Shown here: piece after piece, positions 25,749 through 34,949 of the stretch
How the letters are laid out: the number at the start of each line of letters is the position of its first letter
Numbering within the stretch: the first letter of the stretch is position 1
Assembly (NCBI RefSeq): GCF_024611995.1
Contig: NZ_CP102509.1
Coordinates: 4,774,001 to 4,838,000, forward strand
DNA length: 64,000 nt
Source: Streptomyces sp. NBC_00162
Lineage (GTDB): Bacteria > Actinomycetota > Actinomycetes > Streptomycetales > Streptomycetaceae
Direction: 5' to 3'
Position numbers and translations under genes: made by a program
The notes under the pieces: generated by a model
Database searches by the model: none
What the model was told of the DNA's origin: nothing
What the model saw: the letters and a program-made list of their open reading frames with translations, nothing else

Positions 25749-26951
25749 TCAGTGGCGCTTCTGGGAGAGCTGGAAGACGTCCGCGGCGAGCCGGGCGGCG
25801 GTCTGCCTGGTCGAGTGGGCGAGCAGTTCGGTACGGATGTGGCCGCCGTCCGCCAGGTGGCGGTCGTACGGCAGGACGTGGACGCTCGGCCCGGCGGCCT
25901 GCAGGGTGCGGACCGCCTCGGCGAGGTCGATTCCCGACTGGGGCGCCTGCTCGGTGAGCACGACGACGGTGCTCGCCATCACGTGCGGCGGCAAGCCCTG
26001 CATCCACTGGAGGACCGCGTACGTGCTGGCGACGCCGTCCAGGGTGGCGGGGGTGGTCAGGACGCGGGCCTGGGAGGCGGAGAGCGCGACGCGGGCGACC
26101 TCGGCGGGCAGCGTCTCGCAGTCGACGACGGTCACCCCGAAGTAGCGGCGGAGCGCGACCATGGCCCGCTCGTAGGACCGGGTGTCGAGCATCGCGCCGA
26201 TCTGGCCCTGGCTGCCGGGCAGCAGCCAGGCGTTGTCGCGGAGCTGGACCAGGTAGCCGGTGATGTCGAGCAGCGACATCTGGGGCTCGACGATGTCCGC
26301 GACGTCGCCGGTGGTCCAGCGCAGGGTCTCGGCGCCGAGCCGGATCGGCAGCGAACCGAGGGCCGGGTCGGCCTCGACGAAGAGGACGGGGTCCTGCCGG
26401 TAGTGCGCGTACGTGGTGCCGAGCAGGGCCGCGACCGTGGACTTGCCGGCGCCGCCGCGGATGGAGGTGACGGCTATCTGGCGGCCGGTGGTCACGGGCT
26501 GCTGGAGCAGCTCGGCGGCGCGGGTGGCCTCGGCCACCTCGCGGGCGGCGGACGAGGAAACGGTCCTGCGTACGGCGCGCACGGCGCGGGTGGTGAAGGG
26601 CTCACCGTGCCGCGGCTTGCGGCCCGCCCCGGCGAGGTTCTTGTCCACCGCGGGCCGGGACTCGGGCGCACGGGCTCCCTGCCCGCGCCCTCCGGAGGCG
26701 TACGCGGCCTGCGGCTGCGGCTGGGCCTGCGGCTGGGGGTAGCCCTGGGGCACGCCCGCGGCCGGGGCGGCCGGCGCTCCGGCCGGGCCCTGGTGCGGGT
26801 ACCCGTACGCGGGATCCGCGGCGCCCGCGGCGGGGGCCTGCGCGCCGGGACCCGGCATCGGCTGCGGGCCGCCCGGACCCTGGGCCGAAGGCTGCGCTCC
26901 GCCCCTGAGGTCGCGCAGGACATCGCCCTGCCAGTTGTCTCCGTTAGGCAT
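25749..26951 (-). CDS. MinD/ParA-like ATPase of the ESX locus (EspI-like)
   Basis: 400 residues. The first about 150 are Pro/Gly/Gln/Ala-rich and disordered. The remainder is a SIMIBI ATPase with the deviant Walker A TSIRGGAGKST (about residue 165), Walker A' FVEADPALGSLP and a VVDCETLP switch. EspI of mycobacterial ESX-1 has the same architecture and tunes secretion with the ATP level. The gene lies between eccD and eccC, 21 bp from the former and 2 bp from the latter, so it belongs to the machinery operon. Confidence 0.85.
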   Translation of the reverse strand: MPNGDNWQGDVLRDLRGGAQPSAQGPGGPQPMPGPGAQAPAAGAADPAYGYPHQGPAGAPAAPAAGVPQGYPQPQAQPQPQAAYASGGRGQGARAPESRPAVDKNLAGAGRKPRHGEPFTTRAVRAVRRTVSSSAAREVAEATRAAELLQQPVTTGRQIAVTSIRGGAGKSTVAALLGTTYAHYRQDPVLFVEADPALGSLPIRLGAETLRWTTGDVADIVEPQMSLLDITGYLVQLRDNAWLLPGSQGQIGAMLDTRSYERAMVALRRYFGVTVVDCETLPAEVARVALSASQARVLTTPATLDGVASTYAVLQWMQGLPPHVMASTVVVLTEQAPQSGIDLAEAVRTLQAAGPSVHVLPYDRHLADGGHIRTELLAHSTRQTAARLAADVFQLSQKRH

Positions 26952-26972
26952 GTCTGCCCCTGCCCCTCTTCC

Positions 26973-28328
26973 TCAGAACTTGTTGAGCAGCTGCCCGTAC
27001 ACGCCGAACACCCCGACGGCGAGCGGGAAGAGTCCCACCATGCCCACCGATTCGATGAGGTCGGCCGTGCGCCGCAGCCGGACCTGGACGTGCTCCGGCG
27101 GCTGTACCGCGAGGACGAGCAGCGGCAGCAGCGCCGCCGCGCCCAGCACGGCCAGCGGTGCGGCGCCCCCGCCGTGCCCGGTCCACAGCATCACGAGGCG
27201 TACGACGAGCAGCGCCGAGGCGGTGATCAGCGCCACGACCTCGGCGACCAGCGGGAAGGCCCGCGCCCTGGACAGGAGCACCACGGCGACGAGCGCCGGC
27301 AGTGCCACCGTCCACACGGAGGGCTTCTCGGCCAGGGTCAGCAGCCAGCCGGCGGCCGCCGCCGAGATCGCCGTGGCGATCGTCGCGAGCGCGAGCCCGC
27401 GGTGCGTGGCGGCGAGCGCGTTGCCCACCTCGTGGCGGCTGACGGAGGCGCCGCCCGAGCGGCGGTCGTCGAGCGCGGTGAGCCCCGAGGCCATCAGGGC
27501 GAGCCGCGGCAGCATGCCGAGCAGCACCACGGAGAAGAGGACCATGACCGCGCCGAGCCGGGCCGGGTCGCCCTGGACGGCGGCGACGGCCTCCCACAGG
27601 GCGGTGATCACGGTGGTGGCCACGGCGCCGATGAGCCCGCCGCGGCCGAGCGGCGAGAAGTAGCCGAGCAGTACCAGTGTCAGGACGAGCGCGCCGGCGA
27701 CGGCGGCGAGCCGCGCGATGCCCGACCAGTGGTAGGCGTCCGCGGCGGTCCACGCGGTGAGGACGCCCAGCCCGCCCGAGGCGAGCAGCAGGGCCGTGGC
27801 CAGGCCTCGGTTGCCCTGCCCGATGCGGGAGATGAGGGCGCCGGCCGCCATCAGGACGAGCGTGACGGCGGTCAGGGCGCCGGCCAGCGATTCGAGCGCG
27901 AACTCGCGGCGGGCGAGCAGCGCGGCGGTCACCATGAAGGCGACGGTCGCCACGCCCGCGCTGCCCCGCCGGGCGGCGGGACGCCAGCGCCAGGCCTGCA
28001 GATCGAGGTCGTCGGCCACCAGGTCGGTGACGTCGTGGACCACGGGGGCCGGCGGAGCGGAGTGGCTTCGGACGAGGCGCAGGACGGCACCGTCGGCTAT
28101 CCCGGCCGACGAGAGCGTGCTGTCGTGCGGCAGCGCGGAGCCGTCCGTCGTGATCAGCTGACGGGTCAACGGGCGCGATGCGGCCCGGTCGTCGAGCAGC
28201 TGCAATATGTCCGGGAGCAGCTGCCCGATCGGGGTGTCGGAGGGCAGGACCATGTCGGCCCGGCGCCGCTCGCCGACCAGGGTCACCCGGCTCAGTTGCG
28301 CCCGGGAAGTCGTTGCTGTGCTCACCAC
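26973..28328 (-). CDS. eccD: EccD-like integral membrane channel component
   Basis: 451 residues. The N-terminal about 95 are a ubiquitin-like domain (SRVTLVGERRRADMVLPSD onward), followed by about eleven hydrophobic helices, the standard EccD design for the membrane pore complex. Start is GTG 28328 or the adjacent GTG 28325. A TAGGTT hexamer (28336-28341, minus strand) ends 7 nt before 28328, and no good Shine-Dalgarno is seen, so a leaderless start is possible. Confidence 0.9.
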   Translation of the reverse strand: MVSTATTSRAQLSRVTLVGERRRADMVLPSDTPIGQLLPDILQLLDDRAASRPLTRQLITTDGSALPHDSTLSSAGIADGAVLRLVRSHSAPPAPVVHDVTDLVADDLDLQAWRWRPAARRGSAGVATVAFMVTAALLARREFALESLAGALTAVTLVLMAAGALISRIGQGNRGLATALLLASGGLGVLTAWTAADAYHWSGIARLAAVAGALVLTLVLLGYFSPLGRGGLIGAVATTVITALWEAVAAVQGDPARLGAVMVLFSVVLLGMLPRLALMASGLTALDDRRSGGASVSRHEVGNALAATHRGLALATIATAISAAAAGWLLTLAEKPSVWTVALPALVAVVLLSRARAFPLVAEVVALITASALLVVRLVMLWTGHGGGAAPLAVLGAAALLPLLVLAVQPPEHVQVRLRRTADLIESVGMVGLFPLAVGVFGVYGQLLNKF

Positions 28329-28436
28329 TTACGGGAACCTATCATCGCGGGATTGCGACCTTTCGGGGCAAGGGGGGACATGGCGCTGCTGCCGGACTGT
28401 GAACTCTCCCGGATCTGCACGCCTCTGCTTCTTCCT

Positions 28437-28832
28437 CTACGACTGCGTCGGCTTGGGCGACTTGGCCGTGTGCGAGGGCGTGGGCTGTGAAGTCTTGGGC
28501 GATTTCGGCGGCTTCGACGGGGACGGGCTCGCCGCACCGGACGGCTGCTGCGACTTCGACGGCTGCCCCAGCGGCGGCAGCTGGCTCTGCTGTTGCTGTT
28601 GCTGCTTCTGCTGTTGCTCGGCCTTCTGCTTCGCGAGCGTGTGCTGGACGAAGGACCACCCGATGCAACCGGCGCACAGGACGGCCGCGATGGCGATCCC
28701 CGCGAACAGCTTTCCGAGCCGCTCGTCCGCCGTGCGCCGCGCCCGCTGTGCGCCGAAGAGCAGGGCGTCCCTCATCCTGCGGCGGCGTACCGCCACCGAT
28801 TCCAGAAGCTGGCTGTCGTAGTCCCGTGCCAT
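28437..28832 (-). CDS. Single-pass membrane protein with Gln/Pro/Ser-rich extracellular tail (T7SS-linked)
   Basis: 131 residues: an Arg-rich cytosolic N-terminus with RRRRMRDALLFGAQRARR, one transmembrane helix (about 42-60), then a Gln run and a Pro/Ser/Lys-rich tail of about 60 residues that is surely disordered. Small proteins of this shape recur upstream of eccD in Streptomyces ESX loci. It could link the membrane complex to the cell wall. No enzymatic motif is seen. Confidence 0.7.
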   Translation of the reverse strand: MARDYDSQLLESVAVRRRRMRDALLFGAQRARRTADERLGKLFAGIAIAAVLCAGCIGWSFVQHTLAKQKAEQQQKQQQQQQSQLPPLGQPSKSQQPSGAASPSPSKPPKSPKTSQPTPSHTAKSPKPTQS

Positions 28833-28996
28833 CCGTCGTCCGTTGCCTCAGTCTCGGCTCGTCGAGCGCCAACCACCGCTCCGGGGCGCGGCAGCTGCGC
28901 GTGCGCCATACGAAGTCCCCCGTGTTTTGCCTCTGCAACATAGAGCATGCACCGGCATCGAGCACATCCGGACCGGGGAGTGAACGCCAGCGGCGG

Positions 28997-29803
28997 TTAC
29001 AGGGGGGTTTGCTCCTTGGGGTCGCCGGAGAGGCGGACGGTGCTCAGGATGCGCATGACCAGGTCGTCGCCGACCGCGCCGGGGACGCCCGTGCGGCCGT
29101 AGAAGTTCCAGGCGACGAAGCCGCCCTTGGAGTTCTTGAAGCCGAAGACGATCGCCTGGCCGTCTCCGGCGCAGCGGTTGGTCTGCTTGACGCCCGCGGA
29201 GCGGGCCTTCACGTACGTTCCCTCGACTCCGGACTTCGTGCGGTACTTCACCGGCTTGTCCCAGGTGACCAGGCTCTTGTCCGGCTGGGTGTAGGCGGCG
29301 TAGACCCAGGTCGGCGCGTTCTTCTCGGCGATCTCGGCGGTGTCCTTCGCGCCCTCGGCGCCCTTGGTGCCGGCGCCGCCGAGCTTGACGTCCGTGATCC
29401 GGCCGTCGCCGTCGGCGTCGATGCTGCACCACTTGGACTTGTAGAAGGCGGGTGCCGTGTGCCCGATGAGGAGCTTGTCCGGGTCCTTGCGGTCCGTGTG
29501 GCCGCTGAAGACGCTGGGCGCGAGGACCTCCCAGTCCGGCGGGACGTCGAACGCGGTGCCGTGCTCGGGGTTGACCACGGTCTTCCAGCCCGCGACGAGC
29601 GGCTTCGACGGGTCGGACACCGGTGGGGGGCCCTCGTCCTTCTGCCGGACGACCACGACGGCGGTGACGGCGGCGGCGACCGCCACCGCGGTCAGGACAC
29701 AGATCCCGATGACGGTCCGCCGCCGCCCCTTCGGCGGCTGGGGCTGGGGCTCCTGCGGCCATTGCGGTGGGCCGAATTCGCCTTGCTGGTACTGGTTCTG
29801 CAT
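28997..29803 (-). CDS. Membrane-anchored extracytoplasmic protein, unknown function
   Basis: 268 residues starting at ATG 29803 (MQNQYQQGEFGPPQWP). A Pro/Gln-rich cytosolic N-terminus, one transmembrane helix (about 30-52) and a globular extracellular domain of about 200 residues with two Cys likely to pair (WCSIDADGD and NRCAGDG). The domain holds a D-x-D-x-D-like loop (DADGDGRITD) that could bind calcium. It lies 8 nt behind the beta-propeller gene, in the same transcription unit. Confidence 0.7.
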   Translation of the reverse strand: MQNQYQQGEFGPPQWPQEPQPQPPKGRRRTVIGICVLTAVAVAAAVTAVVVVRQKDEGPPPVSDPSKPLVAGWKTVVNPEHGTAFDVPPDWEVLAPSVFSGHTDRKDPDKLLIGHTAPAFYKSKWCSIDADGDGRITDVKLGGAGTKGAEGAKDTAEIAEKNAPTWVYAAYTQPDKSLVTWDKPVKYRTKSGVEGTYVKARSAGVKQTNRCAGDGQAIVFGFKNSKGGFVAWNFYGRTGVPGAVGDDLVMRILSTVRLSGDPKEQTPL

Positions 29804-29811
29804 GGTTCCCC

Positions 29812-31341
29812 CTACTTGCCGAAGGACAGGATCGCGCGGCTCGCGACTCCGGGCTCGGGGCTGGCCACCCTGCCGTTGAGCAGGAACAGCCGTCCTCCCG
29901 CCCAGGCGATGCGGACCCCGTGGTCGTAGATGACGCCCTCGGCCCCGGCGGCCGCCGCCGGGCTCTGCAGAAGCGGTTGCGAGGAGCCGTCGGCCGGTGC
30001 GAGGGACACGACCGAGCCGGTTTCGCCGCTGCCGGGCCGGACGTAGACGACGATCCTGCCGTCCTCGACGGCGAGCGGCCACACCGTGCGGTCCTTCGGC
30101 TGCTCGGCCGTGCGCCACTTCTCCTTGCCCGTGTTCAGGTCGACTGCGACGACCTGACGGGTGTCGTCGATGCCGAGGTCGGGGCCGGTCTTGCCCGCGC
30201 CGATGTACAGCGTGTCGGCGTCGGCCACGGCGGCGTAGCACTCCTGGTAGCCGGTCGAGTTGCCCCATCCGTTGCACCGGCCGCTGACCCCGAACCCGGC
30301 GTCGCTCTGCGAGCGGACCTTTCCGTCGGGCGTGAACGCGGTGATGTTCCAGGTCTTCTTTTCCTTGTTGTACGCCGCGACCACCAGCGGGTCCATGGAG
30401 AGCACCCGGCCGACGTTCCATCCCTTCTCGTACGTGTGGCTCCACTTGGAGCCGCCCGTGGCCGGATCCAGCTCCTCGACCATCGACCGCGCGGACCCGA
30501 CGGGCTCCTTCGGGGCGAAGCAGTTGCGGAGGCTGATCAGCCGTGAGCCCCCGGCGAACGCGCTCGGGGAGCAGCCGTTCGTGTTCGACGTACCGAAGAG
30601 CTTCCTGCCGTCGGTGACCGAGAAGCCGCTCATGACGGCCGACCGGGCGACGGCCACGGTGTCGCCGGCGATGGCCATCTCGAACTCCAGCGAGCTGTCG
30701 TAGGAGTTCTCCTGCGGCACCGGTGCCTTCCAGCCCGCCGTGCCGGTGGTGAGGTCGATCTGCTGGAGCTGGGTGCAGTGCGCCGTCGCCGAGTCGCTCT
30801 CCTTCACCCCCACGACCAGCTTGCCGGTGGCGGACGGGGCCCGCGGAACCCCGCACAGCGGCGTCTGCAGCGGGAGCTTCCACTTCTCCTGGCCGTCGGC
30901 CACCGCATAGCCGGTGACCTCCTTGTACATCGCCTTGACCACGATGTCGCCCACCCGCCAGGGGCCGTACTGCGAGGCTCCCGCCCCGACGACCTCGGTC
31001 TGGTTGTCACGCAGCCAGACCCGCGCCTCGCCGGGCTGGATGCCGGCATTGGGGTCGTAGACGCCGGAGCCGACGCCGGAGCCCTTGCCGTCGCCCTGGT
31101 CGACCGAGGGTGAACCGGACGGCATGGCCGACTCCTTGCCGTCCTGTGCCGCGGGCTTGCCGCGGTCACCGCCGACCGCGAGGTACACGCCGCCGCCGAG
31201 GACGAGCAGTACGCCGGCCAGCACCGCCAGGACGATCGCCGTCCGGCCACTGATCCGGCGGCCCCCGCCGCCACCGGTCCCACTGGGCTGGGGCTGGAAG
31301 GGTTCGGGGGGCGGCCCGAAGCCGGCAGGTGTCTGGTTCAT
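29812..31341 (-). CDS. Membrane-anchored PQQ-type beta-propeller protein
   Basis: 509 residues. A Pro-rich cytosolic N-terminus, one transmembrane helix (about 32-55), then a beta-propeller built of repeats with WKAP, GKEKWRTAE and VVAVDLNTG signatures, as in PQQ-like/BamB-like propellers. Catalytic PQQ ligands are not apparent, so it is more likely a binding scaffold. It heads the minus-strand locus ahead of the ESX genes. A role as accessory to the secretion complex is inferred only from position. Confidence 0.75.
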   Translation of the reverse strand: MNQTPAGFGPPPEPFQPQPSGTGGGGGRRISGRTAIVLAVLAGVLLVLGGGVYLAVGGDRGKPAAQDGKESAMPSGSPSVDQGDGKGSGVGSGVYDPNAGIQPGEARVWLRDNQTEVVGAGASQYGPWRVGDIVVKAMYKEVTGYAVADGQEKWKLPLQTPLCGVPRAPSATGKLVVGVKESDSATAHCTQLQQIDLTTGTAGWKAPVPQENSYDSSLEFEMAIAGDTVAVARSAVMSGFSVTDGRKLFGTSNTNGCSPSAFAGGSRLISLRNCFAPKEPVGSARSMVEELDPATGGSKWSHTYEKGWNVGRVLSMDPLVVAAYNKEKKTWNITAFTPDGKVRSQSDAGFGVSGRCNGWGNSTGYQECYAAVADADTLYIGAGKTGPDLGIDDTRQVVAVDLNTGKEKWRTAEQPKDRTVWPLAVEDGRIVVYVRPGSGETGSVVSLAPADGSSQPLLQSPAAAAGAEGVIYDHGVRIAWAGGRLFLLNGRVASPEPGVASRAILSFGK

Positions 31342-31489
31342 GGCACGAGTGTGGCCGATCCGGAAGTCTTTCTAGAATAGATTTTTAGACGACTTGCCCC
31401 CGGGCCCCCCGGCCGCCGAGTCGCCCGGGGGAGGGGGCCGGGCTACGTTGGACGGTGGATCCTTCTCTCCACGTGGCAGGAGGCCGGGC

Positions 31490-32707
31490 ATGACGACACG
31501 GTGGCGCAGTGCGGTGGTGGGAGCGGCCGCGGCGGGGCTGCTGCTGGTGCCCCTGGGCGTGGGAGCCGGAAACGCGGGGGGCACGGCGGGCCTCGCGCCC
31601 GCCGTCGCGGCGGCCGTGACGCCCGCTGCCGAGGACTTTCCCCGGCTGACCCCCGCGGTGGCCGCGCAGCTGGACGAGGCCGTCAAGCAGGTCATGACCG
31701 AGGCGAAGGTGCCCGGGGTGATGGTGGCCCTGTCGGCGCCGGGCAAGGGCGAGTACGTACGGTCCTTCGGTGTCGCGGACAAGGCGACGGACGCACCGAT
31801 GACCACCGACCTCTACATGCGGATCGGCAGCGTGACCAAGACGTTCACCGTGACCGCCCTGCTGCAGCTGGTCGACGAGGGCAAGGTCGGGCTGGACGAC
31901 CCGATCGGCAAGTACGTGGACGGCGTCCCGAACGGGGACCGGATCACCCTGCGCGAGCTGGCGGGGATGCGGAGCGGGTTGTTCAACTACTCCGAGGACG
32001 AAGGCTTCTTCAAGGCCCTGACGAGCGATCCCCGGCGGCCGTTCACCCCGCAGGAGCTGCTCGGGTACTCCTTCAAGCACCCGGTGCTCTTCGAACCGGG
32101 CGCGAAGTTCCTCTACTGCAACACCAACCTGATCCTGCTCGGGCTGGTCGTGGAGAAGGTGACCGGGCAGAAGCTCGACGACTACGTCAACCGGGAGGTC
32201 GTCGCGGCGGCCGGGCTGAAGCACACCATGTTCCCGGCCGGCGCGGAGTTCCCGAGTCCGCACGCCCACGGCTACACGGACCAGACGGCCTCCGGGAAGA
32301 CCGAGGACGCCACGAACTGGAACCCCTCCTGGGGCTGGGCGGCCGGAGCGATGAACTCCGACCTCACCGACATGCGGAGCTGGGCGAAGACGCTGGCCAC
32401 CGGGAGCCTGCTGACCCCCGCCACCCAGGCCGAGCGGCTGAAGGTGACCCCGGCGCTTCCGGGCACGGGCTACGGCCTGGGCATCTTCAACGTCCAGGGC
32501 TGGATCGGGCACAACGGCTCCCTGCCCGGCTACGAGGCGCTGGTTGTGTACATGCCGCAGACGCAGGCCACGATGGTGGTGCTGCTCAACACGGACATCG
32601 GCTACGAGGGCTCGGAGCCCAGCACGCTGTTCGGTGAGGCGATCACGAAGGTCGTCACCCCGGAGCACGTGTTCTCGCTGCCCGCCCAGCCCGTCTCCGG
32701 CAACTGA
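31490..32707 (+). CDS. Secreted class C beta-lactamase-like serine hydrolase / D-Ala-D-Ala carboxypeptidase
   Basis: 405 residues from ATG 31490, with GGCAGGAGG about 7 nt upstream. An N-terminal signal peptide (residues 1-about 30) leads to a class C penicillin-recognising fold: SxxK in GSVTKTF, YxN in YCNTN, and HNG in GHNGSLPGYE taking the place of KTG. Such enzymes act on peptidoglycan stem peptides or on other esters and amides outside the cell. The gene is transcribed away from the ESX locus and is probably unrelated to it. Confidence 0.87.
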   Translation: MTTRWRSAVVGAAAAGLLLVPLGVGAGNAGGTAGLAPAVAAAVTPAAEDFPRLTPAVAAQLDEAVKQVMTEAKVPGVMVALSAPGKGEYVRSFGVADKATDAPMTTDLYMRIGSVTKTFTVTALLQLVDEGKVGLDDPIGKYVDGVPNGDRITLRELAGMRSGLFNYSEDEGFFKALTSDPRRPFTPQELLGYSFKHPVLFEPGAKFLYCNTNLILLGLVVEKVTGQKLDDYVNREVVAAAGLKHTMFPAGAEFPSPHAHGYTDQTASGKTEDATNWNPSWGWAAGAMNSDLTDMRSWAKTLATGSLLTPATQAERLKVTPALPGTGYGLGIFNVQGWIGHNGSLPGYEALVVYMPQTQATMVVLLNTDIGYEGSEPSTLFGEAITKVVTPEHVFSLPAQPVSGN

Positions 32708-32724
32708 CCCGAGGCGCTGTCCCC

Positions 32725-32747
32725 CTGTCCGATCCCGCGCGCACAAT
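32725..32747 (+). promoter_or_regulatory. RecA-NDp/PafBC-like promoter of the GNAT gene
   Basis: CTGTCCGAT (32725-32733), 8 bp, CACAAT (32742-32747). This is a weaker match in the first box than at holB. Leader to ATG 32785 is about 31 nt. Confidence 0.45.
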
Positions 32748-32784
32748 GGTGCCGGCGCGCGGGAGCGGACTTGAGGAGATGTGG

Positions 32785-33258
32785 ATGAGCGGTCAGGCAA
32801 CAGGGTCCGGGGTCGCGGTACGCACCGCGGGCGAGGCGGACCTCGAGGTGGCGGCGGAGCTGTTCCGCGGCTACCTGGAGTTCTACGAGGTCGACGTGAA
32901 GGACGCGGAGCGGCCGCGCGCCTTCCTGGCGGAGCGCCTCGCGAACGACGAGTCCCAGGTCCTGCTAGCCGAAGTCCCGGGCGCCGGGACGGTGGGATTC
33001 GCGCAGGTCTACCGGACGTTCTCCTCGCTCTCCATGCGGCCCGTGTGGGTCCTGGGCGACCTGTACGTCGCCCCCTCCGGCCGCCGCACCGGCGCGGGCC
33101 GGGCCCTGCTGCACGAGGTGCTGCGCCGGGCCCGCGAGGCCGGGGTGGCCGGCGTGCAGCTGGAGACCGCGTACGACAACACCGTCGCGCAGGGGCTGTA
33201 CGAGGCGGAGGGCTTCGTCCGCGAGGGCTTCCACGTCTACTTCCACGAACTGGGCTGA
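32785..33258 (+). CDS. GNAT-family N-acetyltransferase
   Basis: 157 residues. ATG 32785 (MSGQATGSG) is chosen because GAGGAG lies 6 nt upstream; upstream in-frame ATGs at 32746 and 32779 overlap the promoter or ribosome site. Acetyl-CoA-binding motif A is VLGDLYVAPSGRRTGAGRAL, followed by QLETAYDNTVAQGLYEAEGF (motif B). The substrate is not predictable. The gene is convergent with the polymerase gene, 14 bp away. Confidence 0.85.
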   Translation: MSGQATGSGVAVRTAGEADLEVAAELFRGYLEFYEVDVKDAERPRAFLAERLANDESQVLLAEVPGAGTVGFAQVYRTFSSLSMRPVWVLGDLYVAPSGRRTGAGRALLHEVLRRAREAGVAGVQLETAYDNTVAQGLYEAEGFVREGFHVYFHELG

Positions 33259-33272
33259 GCGACGCGCAGCGG

Positions 33273-34943
33273 TCACTTGGCGTCGGCGTAGCACTCCACG
33301 ACCGCCGTCGTGAACGGGAACCGGACCGGGGTGTCGCCGAAGGCGATCCGGCCGGCCCGGTCACCGGCGGCGCGGATCGCCTCGGCGACGGCCGCGGCCT
33401 CCTCGGCCGGGCAGTGCACGATCACCTCGTCGTGCTGGAAGAACACCAGCTCGGCGCGCATCCCGGCCAGGGTCTGCCGCAGGCCCGCGAGCAGCAGCAG
33501 GGCCCAGTCGGCGGCGCTGCCCTGTACGACGAAGTTACGGGTGAACCGGCCGCGGGCCCGGGTGTTGGTCGAGGCGTAGCTCGGGGTCCAGGCGTCCTCC
33601 CGGTCCTGCGGGATCCCGGCCTCGCCCTCGTCCGGGGTCTCGGCGGGCGGCGGGCAGGTGCGGCCCAGCCAGGTCCGTACGAGCCGGCCCTCCTCGCCCG
33701 CCTTCGCCGCGTCGTCCACGTATGCCACGGCCCGCGGGAAGCGGCGGCGCAGTGCGGCCAGGTTCTTCAGGCCGTCCCCGGAGGTCTGCCCGTAGACGGC
33801 GCCCAGGACGGCGATCTTGGCCTTGTCGCGGTCGCCGGAGAAGCCCTGCCGGGAGACGGCGGTGTAGAGGTCCGCAAGTTCCCCGGCCACTTCCATGAAG
33901 GCGGGGTCGCGGGAGATCGCGGCGAGCACCCGCGGCTCCATCTGGTCGGCGTCGGCCACCACCAGCCGCCAGCCCGGGTCGGCGACGACGGCCCGGCGGA
34001 TCACCTTGGGGATCTGCAGGGCGCCGCCGCCGTTGGTGACCCAGCGGCCGGTGAGGGTGCCGGCCGGGATGAACTCCGGGCGGAAGCGGCCGTCCCGCAC
34101 CCAGTCCGCGAGCCAGCTCCAGCCGTGGGCGGTGTAGATCCGGTACAGCTTCTTGTACTCGATCAGCGGCTCGACGGCGGGGTGGTCCAGCTCCTGGATC
34201 TCCCAGCGGCGGGTGGACTTGAGTTTGATCCCGGCCTCGGCGAAGGCCTTGATGACGTCGGCGGGCAGATCGGGGCGCACGCGCCGGCCGAAGGCGGCGG
34301 AGATCCGGTCGGCCAGCTCGGCGAGGCGGCGGGGCTCGCCGCCGCCCGCGTACCGCTCGCCGAGCAGCTCCGTCAGCAGGGCGCGGTGGACGTCGGCCCG
34401 CCAGGGCAGGCCCGCGCGGTTCATCTCGGCGGCGACGAGGAAGGCCGCGGACTCGGCGGCGGTGAGCAGCCGCATGCGGTCGGGATGGGCGGTGGCGCCG
34501 ATCCGTCTCGCCTGGTCGGCGTGGACGGCGAGCAGGGCGTCGAGGGGTACGGGGGTGGCGGGCCGCGGATCGAAGAGGGAGTCCTGGGCGCCGGGTTCGG
34601 CGGCGCGCTGTGGCGGGTCGGGCGGTACGGGGGCGTTGGTGAGCCGGGCCCAGGCGGCGGCGGCCGAGCGGGGCTCGCCGAAGCGGCCCTCGTGGCCGAG
34701 GAGCAGCAGCTCGGCGTCCTCGACGTCGTAGCAGCGCTCGACGCGGGCGCCGGCGGCGAGCAGGCGGGGGTACACGGCGGCGGTGGACCGCCAGACCCAG
34801 CGGGTGCCGGCCGGTGCGGCGCGGATGGCTTCGGCGGGGTGGCGTACGCGGATCCGGGACCCGGCGCCGGGGTCCACGGGCGCGGCGTGCCACAGCCCCT
34901 CGCCGTCCTCGGCGAGTCCCCACCGACCTGCGCTTTCGCTCAC
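33273..34943 (-). CDS. Family A DNA polymerase (PolA-like, no 5' nuclease domain)
   Basis: 556 residues, GTG start. It has a degenerate 3'-5' exonuclease-like N-terminus (about 1-170) and a complete palm-fingers-thumb region. Motif A reads VADADQMEPRVLA (canonical DYSQIELR; catalytic Asp and Glu kept, Tyr-Ser replaced by Ala-Asp). Motif B is DKAKIAVLGAVYGQTSGDG (Lys and Tyr kept, the Phe before Gly replaced by Leu). Motif C is QHDEVIVH. There is no 5' flap-nuclease domain. This resembles the second, non-essential PolA of Streptomyces, a likely repair or translesion enzyme. A DNA-damage-type promoter lies directly at the start. Confidence 0.88.
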   Translation of the reverse strand: MSESAGRWGLAEDGEGLWHAAPVDPGAGSRIRVRHPAEAIRAAPAGTRWVWRSTAAVYPRLLAAGARVERCYDVEDAELLLLGHEGRFGEPRSAAAAWARLTNAPVPPDPPQRAAEPGAQDSLFDPRPATPVPLDALLAVHADQARRIGATAHPDRMRLLTAAESAAFLVAAEMNRAGLPWRADVHRALLTELLGERYAGGGEPRRLAELADRISAAFGRRVRPDLPADVIKAFAEAGIKLKSTRRWEIQELDHPAVEPLIEYKKLYRIYTAHGWSWLADWVRDGRFRPEFIPAGTLTGRWVTNGGGALQIPKVIRRAVVADPGWRLVVADADQMEPRVLAAISRDPAFMEVAGELADLYTAVSRQGFSGDRDKAKIAVLGAVYGQTSGDGLKNLAALRRRFPRAVAYVDDAAKAGEEGRLVRTWLGRTCPPPAETPDEGEAGIPQDREDAWTPSYASTNTRARGRFTRNFVVQGSAADWALLLLAGLRQTLAGMRAELVFFQHDEVIVHCPAEEAAAVAEAIRAAGDRAGRIAFGDTPVRFPFTTAVVECYADAK

Positions 34944-34949
34944 GCAGCG

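Noticed and set aside
21997..26145. 1382-codon plus-strand open frame opposite eccC
   Set aside because: Shadow of eccC, with no recognisable motifs; eccC has three P-loops in the right order.
28997..31341. The two tethered proteins as EccB
   Set aside because: EccB is about 480 residues with characteristic repeats and Cys pattern; neither protein shows these, and one is a beta-propeller.
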